NCBI GenBank assembly: GCA_902489745.1
Contig: CABUBB010000003.1
Span: 124,001 to 188,000 of the forward strand
Reading direction: 5' to 3'
Length of the DNA: 64,000 bases
Source: Metaruminococcus_A sp003150405
Lineage (GTDB): Bacteria; Bacillota; Clostridia; Oscillospirales; Ruminococcaceae
This document shows, one piece after another, positions 39,956 through 48,094 of the stretch. Below the pieces are notes generated by a model. It did not search any database and was not told where the DNA came from. It saw only the letters and a program-made list of their open reading frames with translations. A program made the position numbers and the translations under genes. The first letter of the stretch is position 1, and every line of letters starts with the position of its first letter.

Positions 39956-41014
39956 TTATCTGCCTGCGTACATTTTCTCGTAATAATCCTGGTACGCCCC
40001 GCTGGTGACGTTTTCGACCCATTCCTTATGAGCGAGATACCACTCAATGGTTTTGACAATGCCGACTTCAAACGCCGTTTCCGGATACCAGCCCAGATCG
40101 CGTTTGATTTTTTCCGGATCAATGCCATAACGGCGATCATGGCCCTTACGGTCGGTCACATATTTCATCATGTGCTCACCAACTTCGGTGTCGACATGCT
40201 CTTTGACATAACCAATAATGGTTTTAACAATGAAAATGTTGGTGCGTTCATTGTGGCCGCCAACATTATAGACTTCCCCTATTTTCCCCGAACGGACAAC
40301 CATATCAATTGCCTTGCAGTGGTCTTCTACATACAGCCAGTCGCGAATCTGCAGACCGTCGCCGTAAATCGGCAGATCTTTGTGCTGCAAGGTATTGTTG
40401 ATGACAAGCGGCACCAGCTTTTCAGGGAACTGATACGGGCCGTAGTTGTTGGAGCAGCGGGTGATATTCACCGGGAACTTGTAAGTATCGTGGTAAGCCT
40501 TGACCAGAAAATCCGCCGAGGCTTTGGAAGCGGAATAAGGGCTGTGCGGATCGAGCGGCGTTGTCTCCATAAAATAGCCGGTCTCACCCAGGGAGCCATA
40601 TACCTCATCCGTTGAAACCTGAAGGTATTTCACCCCTTCCCGATACTGGTCGTCGCCGGTCTGCCAAGCATTTTTGGCGCAGTTGAGAAGATTCAAGGTA
40701 CCGAGCACATTGGTCTGCACGAACACCTCCGGGTTGGTGATAGAACGGTCCACATGGCTTTCCGCTGCAAAATTGACCACATAATCAAAATTGTAACGGG
40801 CGAACAGATCCTTTACCAACTCCTGATCGCAAATATCGCCCTGTACAAATTCATGGCTCGGGTTGCCCTCAACTTCCTTGAGATTTTCGAGGTTTCCCGC
40901 ATAGGTAAGCTTGTCCAAGTTGACAATTTTCACATCGTTGTACTTCTTCAGCATGTAAAGAACAAAGTTGGAACCAATAAAGCCGGCACCGCCGGTAACC
41001 AGATAAGTTTTCAT
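39956..41014 (-). CDS. rfbB: dTDP-glucose 4,6-dehydratase
   Basis: A 352-residue extended SDR enzyme. GGAGFIGSNF binds NAD, STDEVYGSLGE carries the catalytic Asp-Glu pair, and YSASKASAD gives Tyr and Lys. RCSNNYGPYQFPEKL is a hallmark of RmlB. It converts dTDP-glucose to dTDP-4-keto-6-deoxyglucose, step two of dTDP-L-rhamnose synthesis. It lies 31 bases after rfbD in the rfbA-rfbD-rfbB order. Confidence 0.96.
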   Translation of the reverse strand: MKTYLVTGGAGFIGSNFVLYMLKKYNDVKIVNLDKLTYAGNLENLKEVEGNPSHEFVQGDICDQELVKDLFARYNFDYVVNFAAESHVDRSITNPEVFVQTNVLGTLNLLNCAKNAWQTGDDQYREGVKYLQVSTDEVYGSLGETGYFMETTPLDPHSPYSASKASADFLVKAYHDTYKFPVNITRCSNNYGPYQFPEKLVPLVINNTLQHKDLPIYGDGLQIRDWLYVEDHCKAIDMVVRSGKIGEVYNVGGHNERTNIFIVKTIIGYVKEHVDTEVGEHMMKYVTDRKGHDRRYGIDPEKIKRDLGWYPETAFEVGIVKTIEWYLAHKEWVENVTSGAYQDYYEKMYAGR

Positions 41015-41045
41015 AAAATACTCCTTTTATCGAACAGCAGACTCA

Positions 41046-41933
41046 CTAACCTTCATAATGATCCAAGAAATACTTGAGTGCCTCCTGCCAGGGACGCATT
41101 TCATCGCCTACAGTATTGCGCAACATCCGATGGTCAAGCGCCGAATAAGCCGGACGTTTTGCCGGGGTGGGGTACTCGTCCGTCGTGCAGGGAGTAACCG
41201 TTGCCGGGATACCCGCATACTCAACAATTTTGCTTGCAAAATCATACCAGCTGCATTCGCCGCTGCCGGTGCAGTGGTAAACGCCGTACTGTTCGGTTGC
41301 CGCGAGCTTCAAAATGTGATACGCCAAATCCGCCGCATTGGTCGGATTGCCAAACTGGTCGTTTACGACTTTGACTCCACCATTTTCCCGCGCAAGGCGC
41401 AGGATGGTCTTGACAAAGTTGTTGCCCACATAGCCGTAAAGCCAGGCGGTGCGGACAATAAAGTACCGGGAGCAGAAATCCCGCACATATTGCTCGCCCA
41501 GATACTTGGTTTTGCCATAAACACTCTGCGGGTTGCAGAGATCCCATTCGGTGCGTGGTTCCCTGTCCTCTCCAGAAAAAACATAGTCGGTTGAGACATG
41601 AACCAGTTTAGCGCCAAACCGTTCCGCGGCCATTGCAAGATTACGCGCTCCAAGGGCATTGACACGGAACGCCGCGTCGGAATCGGTCTCACACTTGTTG
41701 ACGTTTGTATATGCCGCGCAGTTGATGATGAGGTCAAGATTTAATTCCTCAACCAAATCCACAACGGCATCGTAATTGGTGATATCCATTTCCTCCACGT
41801 CCACGCAGACAACCTGCGCCCCTTGAAGAGTTTCTGGAATTGGGCCAAGCTCGGTAAAGCCATTGCTCAAATTTTTGGCAAGTTCGCGGCCGAGCTGCCC
41901 GTTGGAACCGGTAATTAATACATTCATGCTCAA
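41046..41933 (-). CDS. rfbD: dTDP-4-dehydrorhamnose reductase
   Basis: A 295-residue SDR-type reductase. ITGSNGQLGRELA is the cofactor loop, INCAAYTNVNKCE and STDYVFSGE are conserved, and YGKTKYLGE gives the Tyr-Lys pair. It makes dTDP-L-rhamnose, the final sugar donor. It follows rfbA by seven bases. A slightly unusual insertion near residues 20-40 is present, but all active-site motifs are intact. Confidence 0.95.
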   Translation of the reverse strand: MSMNVLITGSNGQLGRELAKNLSNGFTELGPIPETLQGAQVVCVDVEEMDITNYDAVVDLVEELNLDLIINCAAYTNVNKCETDSDAAFRVNALGARNLAMAAERFGAKLVHVSTDYVFSGEDREPRTEWDLCNPQSVYGKTKYLGEQYVRDFCSRYFIVRTAWLYGYVGNNFVKTILRLARENGGVKVVNDQFGNPTNAADLAYHILKLAATEQYGVYHCTGSGECSWYDFASKIVEYAGIPATVTPCTTDEYPTPAKRPAYSALDHRMLRNTVGDEMRPWQEALKYFLDHYEG

Positions 41934-41940
41934 TTCCCCA

Positions 41941-42828
41941 CTATTTCACTTTTACCGTATCTGCAATCTGATAAAGGTACTGCCCATATTCGGTGGTTTT
42001 CAGGTGATCAGCCTGTTTTAACAGCTGATCTTTGTCAATGAACTTGTTGCGGTAAGCAATCTCCTCCAGGCAAGCCACATAAAGGCCCTGACGAGTCTGC
42101 ACCGCTTCAATAAAGTTGGCGGCAGCCAGCATGGCACGGTGGTTGCCGGTATCCAACCATGCCATGCCGCGGCCGAACAATTCAACCTTCAGTTCGCCCA
42201 GTTCCAGGTAAGCATTGTTGACGCTGGTGATTTCAATTTCACCGCGAGCGGACGGTTTGACGTTTTTGGCAATTTCAACCACACGGTTGTCGTAGAAATA
42301 AAGACCTGGAACGGCATAATTGGACTTTGGCTCCTTCGGCTTTTCCTCAATGGAAAGAACGTTCCAGTCCTCGTCAAAATCAACAACACCGAAATCCGAT
42401 GGATTGCTGACATGGTAGCCGAAAATGGTGGCGCCGGTTTTGCGGGAAGCAGCTGCTTTCAGACGTTCGGAGAAACCGTAGCCATAAAAGATATTATCGC
42501 CCAGCACCAAGCAGACATTATCGTCCCCAATGAATTCTTCACCGAGGATAAATGCATCCGCAAGGCCGCGCGGGGATTCCTGCACCTTATAAGAGAACTT
42601 CATGCCAAGCTGGCTGCCATCGCCAAGCAGCTCCTCAAACACCGGCAGATCGCGCGGCGTTGAAATAACAAGCACCTCCTGAATGCCGGCAAGCATCAGG
42701 GTGGAAAGGGGGTAATAAATCATCGGCTTGTCATAGACGGTCAAAATCTGCTTGGAACATGCAATGGTAGACGGATACAAACGGGTACCCGCCCCGCCTG
42801 CTAAAATGATTCCCTTCACACGGATCAC
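41941..42828 (-). CDS. rfbA: Glucose-1-phosphate thymidylyltransferase
   Basis: A 295-residue nucleotidyltransferase (RmlA). GIILAGGAGTRLYPST is the nucleotide loop, QEVLVISTPRD and LVLGDNIFYG are family signatures. It makes dTDP-glucose from dTTP and glucose 1-phosphate. It begins 29 bases after the end of glyQS, with no terminator in the gap, so it is probably read from the glyQS promoter. Confidence 0.96.
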   Translation of the reverse strand: MIRVKGIILAGGAGTRLYPSTIACSKQILTVYDKPMIYYPLSTLMLAGIQEVLVISTPRDLPVFEELLGDGSQLGMKFSYKVQESPRGLADAFILGEEFIGDDNVCLVLGDNIFYGYGFSERLKAAASRKTGATIFGYHVSNPSDFGVVDFDEDWNVLSIEEKPKEPKSNYAVPGLYFYDNRVVEIAKNVKPSARGEIEITSVNNAYLELGELKVELFGRGMAWLDTGNHRAMLAAANFIEAVQTRQGLYVACLEEIAYRNKFIDKDQLLKQADHLKTTEYGQYLYQIADTVKVK

Positions 42829-42857
42829 TCCTTTATACAGAACGTAGATTTTCTCCT

Positions 42858-44243
42858 TTAAAATACAATTCGCTTGGAAATATATTCCTTCAGCTCCGAG
42901 ACCGGAATGCGATCCTGCGCCATGCTGTCACGGTCACGTACAGTAACGCATCCGTCCGCTTCGGTTTCAAAATCGACGGTAATGCAGTAGGGCGTACCAA
43001 TTTCATCTTGACGGCGGTAGCGTTTTCCAATAGAACCGGCTTCGTCGTAATCAATCATAAAATCTTTTGCCAATTCGGCGTAAATTTCCCCTGCCTGCGC
43101 AGAAAGTTTTTTGGAAAGCGGCAGGACACAAGCCTTGTAAGGCGCAAGCGCCGGGTGAAGCCGCAGGACGGTACGGACGTCGTTCTTCGCCTCATCCACA
43201 ACCTCTTCGTCATAGGCGTCGCAGAGGAATGCGAGCGCAACGCGGTCAGCGCCGAGGGACGGCTCAATGACATACGGCACATAGCGTTCACCCGTTTCCG
43301 AGTCAAAGTAATCAAGCGCTTTTCCGCTGTGTTCAATATGCTGTTTCAGGTCAAAATCAGTGCGGTCGGCAATTCCCCACAATTCACCCCATCCAAACGG
43401 GAAAACAAACTCAATGTCGGTAGTCGCGTTGGAATAGTGAGAAAGCTCCTCCTGCTCATGATCGCGCAGACGGATGTTTTCCTCTTTCATACCAAGCGAA
43501 AGCAGCCAGTTTTTGCAGGCATCCTTCCAATAACGGAACCATTCGAGATCGGTTCCCGGCTTGCAGAAAAATTCAAGCTCCATTTGTTCAAACTCACGGG
43601 TGCGGAAGGTGAAGTTACCCGGGGTAATTTCGTTGCGGAAGGATTTTCCGACCTGCCCGACGCCAAACGGAATCTTTTTACGAGTGGTGCGCTGAACATT
43701 TGCAAAGTTGACAAAAATCCCCTGTGCCGTTTCCGGACGAAGATAGATTTCATTTTTGGCATCCTCAGTAACGCCCTGAAAGGTTTTAAACATCAGGTTG
43801 AATTTGCGGATATCGGTAAAATTCCTGCTGCCGCAGTTCGGGCATTCAATGCCTTTCTCCTTAATAAAATCCATCATCTGCTGATCCGACCAACCGTTCG
43901 GCGCAACGCCGGTCTGAGCTTCGATGAGCTGATCCGCACGATGACGTGTTTTGCAGTCCCTGCAGTCCATCAGCGGATCAGAAAAGCCGCCGACATGACC
44001 GGACGCCACCCAAACCTGCGGATTCATGAGCAAGGCTGCATCCAGCCCCACATTATACGGACACTCCTGAATAAATTTTTTCCACCAGGCGCGTTTGACG
44101 TTATTTTTAAACTCAACACCCAAAGGGCCGTAATCCCACGTGTTGGAAAGCCCCCCGTAAATCTCGCTGCCCGCGTAAACGAAACCGCGGTTTTTGCAGA
44201 GCGAAACGATTTTATCCATCGTTTTTTCAGTGTTTTTTAACAT
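42858..44243 (-). CDS. glyQS: Glycine-tRNA ligase, alpha2 type
   Basis: A 461-residue class II synthetase of the one-chain (non-alpha/beta) type. NRGFVYAGSEIYGGLSN opens the protein, LRPETAQGIFVNF and NEITPGNFTFRTREFEQME form the core, and PSLGADRVALAFL is motif 3. It charges tRNA-Gly in the cytosol. The ATG at 44243 (MLKNTEKT) has GGAGG six bases upstream; a frame to 44315 is unsupported. No T-box was seen in the leader. The rhamnose genes follow directly. Confidence 0.95.
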   Translation of the reverse strand: MLKNTEKTMDKIVSLCKNRGFVYAGSEIYGGLSNTWDYGPLGVEFKNNVKRAWWKKFIQECPYNVGLDAALLMNPQVWVASGHVGGFSDPLMDCRDCKTRHRADQLIEAQTGVAPNGWSDQQMMDFIKEKGIECPNCGSRNFTDIRKFNLMFKTFQGVTEDAKNEIYLRPETAQGIFVNFANVQRTTRKKIPFGVGQVGKSFRNEITPGNFTFRTREFEQMELEFFCKPGTDLEWFRYWKDACKNWLLSLGMKEENIRLRDHEQEELSHYSNATTDIEFVFPFGWGELWGIADRTDFDLKQHIEHSGKALDYFDSETGERYVPYVIEPSLGADRVALAFLCDAYDEEVVDEAKNDVRTVLRLHPALAPYKACVLPLSKKLSAQAGEIYAELAKDFMIDYDEAGSIGKRYRRQDEIGTPYCITVDFETEADGCVTVRDRDSMAQDRIPVSELKEYISKRIVF

Positions 44244-44326
44244 GACCGGCCTCCGTATCCCATTGGCCTCCACGCCGGCTGCATAGAGATACCAATAGTT
44301 TTTAGAATTTACCATACATTTATACC

Positions 44327-44355
44327 AGTGTACTGAAAAACAGGCGGTTCGTCAA
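44327..44355 (-). promoter_or_regulatory. Promoter of glyQS and the rhamnose genes
   Basis: On the minus strand TTGACG (44355-44350), 17-base spacer, TACACT (44332-44327), about 84 bases before the glyQS start. Confidence 0.7.
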
Positions 44356-44565
44356 TGTTTTTGTGTGTGGAAGCCGGTTTGGTGGAAAAAAATTAGAAAA
44401 ACGGTCAAATTTGACATTGAATCCCTTTTAAAACTGTTCAAAATGCCGCTTCTTTTTTCGTCATTCTTTTTTTAATATTAAAGTTTTTGAAAAGAGGCTT
44501 CAACTGGAAAGAAAGAATTTTTGCAATTTCAAAAAATAAATCCTGCAAAAAATTAAAATTTACTC
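44356..44565. other. AT-rich intergenic stretch with no gene
   Basis: Between the divergent glyQS and gdhA promoters. It holds a perfect 12-base palindrome GTCAAATTTGAC (44404-44415) and several A and T runs, but no gene. The palindrome could be a binding site for a regulator of either promoter. Confidence 0.5.
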
Positions 44566-44594
44566 TTGTCATTCCAGTAAAAATGCGATATAAT
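44566..44594 (+). promoter_or_regulatory. Promoter of gdhA
   Basis: TTGTCA (44566-44571), 17-base spacer, TATAAT (44589-44594). Confidence 0.85.
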
Positions 44595-44606
44595 GTGGCT
44601 AACAGC

Positions 44607-44646
44607 TCTGAAAGTCCTTGCGGCCAATGGGTCGCCGGCAATTCAG
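44607..44646 (+). promoter_or_regulatory. Leader hairpin of gdhA
   Basis: CTGAA (44608-44612) with TTCAG (44642-44646), and TTGCGGC (44618-44624) with GCCGGCAA (44634-44641), form a long bulged hairpin in the leader RNA. It leaves the AAGGAGG free. It may stabilise the message or regulate it. Confidence 0.4.
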
Positions 44647-44677
44647 ATGTGCGTGATTAATAAGGAGGTTTACCCCT

Positions 44678-46009
44678 ATGTCTTATGTGCAAGATGTCTT
44701 AAACGACCTGATTGCAAGAAATCCCGGCCAGCCGGAGTTTCATCAGGCGGCGACTGAGGTGTTGAATTCGATTGCTCCAGTTGTCGAAAAAAATCCGAAA
44801 TATCAGGAGGTCGGTTTGCTGGAGCGTCTGGTTGAGCCGGAGCGGATCATTATGTTCCGCGTGCCATGGGTTGATGACAACGGCAAAGTTCAGGTCAACA
44901 AAGGTTACCGCGTGCAGTTCAACAGTGCCATTGGTCCATACAAGGGCGGCCTGCGGTTCCATCCGTCGGTCAATCTCGGTATTATCAAGTTCCTGGGCTT
45001 TGAACAGATTTTCAAAAACTCCCTGACCGGCCTGCCCATCGGCGGCGGCAAGGGCGGTTCTGACTTTGACCCGAAAGGTAAATCCGACCGCGAAGTCATG
45101 GCATTCTGTCAGAGTTTTATGACCGAGCTGTCCCGCCATATTGGGGCGGATACCGACGTACCGGCTGGCGATATCGGCGTCGGCGCGCGTGAAATCGGCT
45201 TCATGTTTGGCCAGTACAAACGCATCAAGAATTTGTACGAGGGCGTTCTCACCGGCAAAGGCCTGACCTACGGCGGTTCTCTTGTCCGTACCGAAGCAAC
45301 CGGCTACGGCTTGATTTACCTCACACAGGAGATGCTCAAGGACCACGGTATTGACATCGCTGGTAAAACGGCGATCGTTTCCGGTTCCGGCAATGTGGCA
45401 ATTTACGCGACCCAGAAGCTCCAGCAGCTCGGTGCAAAGGTTGTTGCGATGAGCGATTCCAACGGCTTCATCTACGATGCAGACGGTATTGATCTCGCTG
45501 CGATGAAAGAGATCAAAGAAGTGAAACGCGGACGTGTGAAAGATTACCTTGCGTACCGTCCGAACGCAAAATATACCGAAGGCAAGGGCATTTGGAATAT
45601 CAAATGCGATCTCGCGTTCCCCTGCGCGACCCAGAACGAATTAAATGAGGACGACGCGAAAACCCTGGTTGCCAACGGTGTTGTCGCAGTGGCGGAAGGC
45701 GCAAACATGCCGTCTACTATTGAAGCAACCAATGTATTCCTTGACAGCAAAATCCTTTTTGCTCCAGGTAAGGCTGCTAACGCCGGCGGTGTTGCAACCT
45801 CTGCGCTTGAGATGAGCCAGAATAGCCTGCGTTTGAGCTGGACTGCGGAAGAGGTTGACGAACGTCTCAAAAATATCATGATCAATATTTACCGCAACAT
45901 GTCTGCCGCTGCCAAAGAGTTTGACGCGGAAGATAACTTTGTAGTCGGCGCAAACATTGCCGGCTTCAAGAAGGTTGCCGACACCATGCTGGCACAGGGA
46001 ATTATCTAA
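44678..46009 (+). CDS. gdhA: NADP-type glutamate dehydrogenase
   Basis: A 443-residue hexameric glutamate dehydrogenase. PYKGGLRFHPSVNLG, PIGGGKGGSDFDPKG (catalytic Lys) and the C-terminal EMSQNSLRLSW are the family signatures, and the length is standard. It makes glutamate from 2-oxoglutarate and ammonia, or the reverse. NADP preference is inferred from family similarity. The promoter and AAGGAGG site are strong and codon use is biased, as in highly expressed genes. It is monocistronic. Confidence 0.97.
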   Translation: MSYVQDVLNDLIARNPGQPEFHQAATEVLNSIAPVVEKNPKYQEVGLLERLVEPERIIMFRVPWVDDNGKVQVNKGYRVQFNSAIGPYKGGLRFHPSVNLGIIKFLGFEQIFKNSLTGLPIGGGKGGSDFDPKGKSDREVMAFCQSFMTELSRHIGADTDVPAGDIGVGAREIGFMFGQYKRIKNLYEGVLTGKGLTYGGSLVRTEATGYGLIYLTQEMLKDHGIDIAGKTAIVSGSGNVAIYATQKLQQLGAKVVAMSDSNGFIYDADGIDLAAMKEIKEVKRGRVKDYLAYRPNAKYTEGKGIWNIKCDLAFPCATQNELNEDDAKTLVANGVVAVAEGANMPSTIEATNVFLDSKILFAPGKAANAGGVATSALEMSQNSLRLSWTAEEVDERLKNIMINIYRNMSAAAKEFDAEDNFVVGANIAGFKKVADTMLAQGII

Positions 46010-46034
46010 CCGCTCTGCATTTTTTGATTAAAAG

Positions 46035-46064
46035 AAAAAGTCCTGTTATTACAGGGCTTTTTTT
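46035..46064 (+). terminator. Terminator of gdhA
   Basis: AAAAAGTCCTGT, loop TATT, ACAGGGCTTTTTTT. Confidence 0.9.
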
Positions 46065-46065
46065 G

Positions 46066-46094
46066 TTGTAATGAAACCGCTTTTCCGGTATACT
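46066..46094 (+). promoter_or_regulatory. Promoter of the GT2 gene
   Basis: TTGTAA (46066-46071), 17-base spacer, TATACT (46089-46094). The -10 box lies inside the left arm of a long palindrome. Confidence 0.7.
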
Positions 46095-46125
46095 AGAAAA
46101 CATAACACATGTTTTCTAGTATACC
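46087..46125. promoter_or_regulatory. Perfect 17-base inverted repeat over the GT2 promoter
   Basis: GGTATACTAGAAAACAT (46087-46103), spacer AACAC, ATGTTTTCTAGTATACC (46109-46125). Each arm carries a TATACT on its strand. It covers the -10 box and transcription start, so it may be an operator; in RNA it would make a very stable 5-prime hairpin. Confidence 0.8.
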
Positions 46126-46144
46126 AAAAGAAAGGGGTTCTGGC

Positions 46145-47335
46145 ATGCACGCAGCAGATTGCCCGCTAGTCAGCATTGTCACAACAACATACAACCGCGC
46201 CGATTGTTTAAAAAACACCATACAAAGTGTCCTGGATCAAACCTACCAAAATTGGGAACTCATTGTGGTAGACGACGGTTCAACCGACAATACCAAAGCT
46301 GTTGTTTCCTCATTTGGTGATAAGCGAATTCACTATCACCGTTTGGAACAAAACAGTCATATCTGCCGAGCCGCAAATATTGGGCTTTCACTGGCAGCCA
46401 GCGACCTGATTGCGCGTCTGGATCACGACGACCTTTGGAAGCCCGAAAAGCTGGAAAAACAGGTCGCTTATATGGTCGCCCATCCCGAATGCGGAGCCTG
46501 CTTCACACGAACCTCTTTTTTTGGCCCGGAATACGCGGCGCCTCCTATGTCGGGGGACTTGTTCAAAGCAGAAAACCAGTCACAGGAGGACTGGCTCCGC
46601 GAACTGTATTTTCACCGCAACCATTTCTGTCATTCCTCCTCCCTTTATCGGAAAAGCCTGTTGGATCACGGATATGATCTCGCCCTTTCAATTCTGCATG
46701 ATTACGACATGTGGGTGCGAATTTTAAAAAAGGCGCCTATCCATATTTTGGAAGAGCCTCTTACCCTTTATTTTTGGGATAACAAAAACAATGTTTCATC
46801 TGAAACCGATGAACACACAGAACGACTGTACTATGAAACTTCCTATATACGTATCCACTTTTTCGATCATATGAATGACGCTCTTTTCCGTAAAACCTTT
46901 CAGCCGTATTTCCAAAATCCGGATTCAAGTACACCGCAGGAATTGGCCGTGGAAAAAGCGTTTTTGCTGTTTTTAAAGCCGGATGGAAACTACCTTCCCC
47001 ACCGGATAGCCGGTGCAGAACAGATTGCACAGCTTCTAAATCAGGAAGATACCCATGCGCTGTTGGAAACGCGGTACCATTTTAATCAAATGGACTTTTA
47101 TAAACAAACGCAAACACCATTTTGGGGGACGCCGTTTCACGTGGCCAAAACAATGGAACAGTTAAAAACAGACCTGGGTGAATTCCAGCAGCAAAACGCT
47201 GAATTAAGCCGGCGGCTGCAAGAAGAGGCTACAAAAGCCGTCCTATTCAAAGCCCAATTCGAGGCGATTACCTCCTCTACCTGTTGGAAAATTACGCTTC
47301 CATTGCGTAAGCTGCTTAATTTATTTCGCAGGTAA
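46145..47335 (+). CDS. Glycosyltransferase family 2 with C-terminal coiled coil
   Basis: A 396-residue GT2 enzyme. VSIVTTTYNRADCLKNTI opens the GT-A fold and ARLDHDDLWKPEK is the metal motif. A C-terminal coiled coil (about 340-375) is followed by SSTCWKITLPLRKLLNLF, a tail seen in many membrane-associated GT2 proteins. The ATG at 46145 follows AAAGGGG; the first ATG at 46109 lies inside the palindrome and is unlikely. It probably adds a sugar to the same wall polymer as the operon upstream. Confidence 0.9.
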   Translation: MHAADCPLVSIVTTTYNRADCLKNTIQSVLDQTYQNWELIVVDDGSTDNTKAVVSSFGDKRIHYHRLEQNSHICRAANIGLSLAASDLIARLDHDDLWKPEKLEKQVAYMVAHPECGACFTRTSFFGPEYAAPPMSGDLFKAENQSQEDWLRELYFHRNHFCHSSSLYRKSLLDHGYDLALSILHDYDMWVRILKKAPIHILEEPLTLYFWDNKNNVSSETDEHTERLYYETSYIRIHFFDHMNDALFRKTFQPYFQNPDSSTPQELAVEKAFLLFLKPDGNYLPHRIAGAEQIAQLLNQEDTHALLETRYHFNQMDFYKQTQTPFWGTPFHVAKTMEQLKTDLGEFQQQNAELSRRLQEEATKAVLFKAQFEAITSSTCWKITLPLRKLLNLFRR

Positions 47336-47378
47336 AAAATTGGCATTACAGCAAAGTTTGTGTTTTTTTTAAAAAGTA

Positions 47379-47407
47379 TTGACAAGCTGCTTTCATCGGA
47401 GTATAAT
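47379..47407 (+). promoter_or_regulatory. Promoter of tRNA-Pro
   Basis: TTGACA (47379-47384), 17-base spacer, TATAAT (47402-47407): a perfect match to consensus. Confidence 0.92.
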
Positions 47408-47421
47408 ATTTTTTGTAACTC

Positions 47422-47498
47422 CGAGGTGTGGCTCAGTTTGGTAGAGCGCTGCGTTCGGGACGCAGAGGCCGCAGGTTCAAGTCCTGTCACCTCGACCA
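47422..47498 (+). tRNA. tRNA-Pro (anticodon CGG)
   Basis: A 77-base tRNA with encoded CCA. The acceptor stem CGAGGTG pairs with CACCTCG. The anticodon arm is CTGCG-TTCGGGA-CGCAG, giving anticodon CGG, and the T-loop is GGTTCAAGTCC. It reads CCG. The gene stands alone with its own promoter and two terminators. Confidence 0.96.
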
Positions 47499-47502
47499 AG
47501 TA

Positions 47503-47536
47503 AAGTCTGGAGCCAGTTGTGTTCCGGACTTTTTTA
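47503..47536 (+). terminator. First terminator of tRNA-Pro
   Basis: AAAGTCTGGA pairs with TTCCGGACTTT around an eleven-base loop and is followed by TTTA. Confidence 0.75.
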
Positions 47537-47589
47537 TGACTTAAATGCCCATGTTTTAGCAGATATTTTATATCGACATTCTCAGTGTA

Positions 47590-47636
47590 ACGCTGAATCC
47601 AATTTGTTTTGGGTTCAGCGTCATTTTTTATTTTTG
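47590..47636 (+). terminator. Second terminator after tRNA-Pro
   Basis: ACGCTGAATCC, loop AATTTGTTTT, GGGTTCAGCGT, then CATTTTTTATTTTTG. Confidence 0.85.
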
Positions 47637-48050
47637 ACACACGTCATCACATTTATTTGCAAAACAAAATCCGAATGCTTATAGAAATCCTATTTCTCGT
47701 ATGATGTGCACCAGCACGCTTTCCGTAAATAGAACGGATGGCTGTACAAATCAATATCTTCTCTCATACCGGAACAAGCGGCGCTTGTCCTATGTCTATT
47801 CGTTTGTTTTATTGAAGTGCTCCATGTTTTTGCAGCATTTGCTGTCTTTTCTGCCTGCGGCTATAAACGAGACAGGGGAATACGGCCTGTGTTCTTATAA
47901 AGCCAGACGGCCCCAGCCCAAATTTATGTTCGACAGTGATGTCAAACAACATTCCCAGCAGGGCAAGGTAACTGGACCTGTGTTAAGCTGGAGGCGTATA
48001 TCACGCACTTTGTTGGACCGTCCGTCCAACGCATGGTTGTGTCCTTCGGC
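47637..48050. other. Intergenic stretch with no supported gene
   Basis: About 410 bases. A 146-codon frame on the plus strand runs through it from 47701 but has no ribosome site, odd codon use, and reads into the MFS gene. A short GTTGGAC/GTCCAAC inverted pair lies near 48012-48030. Nothing else was recognised. Confidence 0.5.
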
Positions 48051-48090
48051 AAAGCAAAGTCCTCTTTGTATACAAAGAGGACTTTGCTTT
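48051..48090. terminator. Perfect 40-base palindrome after the MFS gene
   Basis: The 20 bases from AAAGCAAAGTCC to TTTGTA are followed by their exact complement reversed. It starts four bases after the MFS stop codon (minus strand). T-tracts on either side are short, yet a bidirectional terminator is the simplest role. Confidence 0.7.
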
Positions 48091-48094
48091 GATT

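Noticed and set aside
43008..44240. A 410-codon plus-strand frame
   Set aside because: It is entirely antisense to glyQS, whose motifs are intact. Long antisense frames are produced by the codon bias of such genes.
44244..44677. T-box or other amino acid riboswitch before glyQS
   Set aside because: I looked for the AGGGTGGTACCGCG-type core on both strands and did not see it.
47137..47640. A 167-codon minus-strand frame with VTGLEPAASASRTQRST
   Set aside because: This is the antisense translation of tRNA-Pro, a common false protein in databases; it also runs through the coding end of the GT2 gene.
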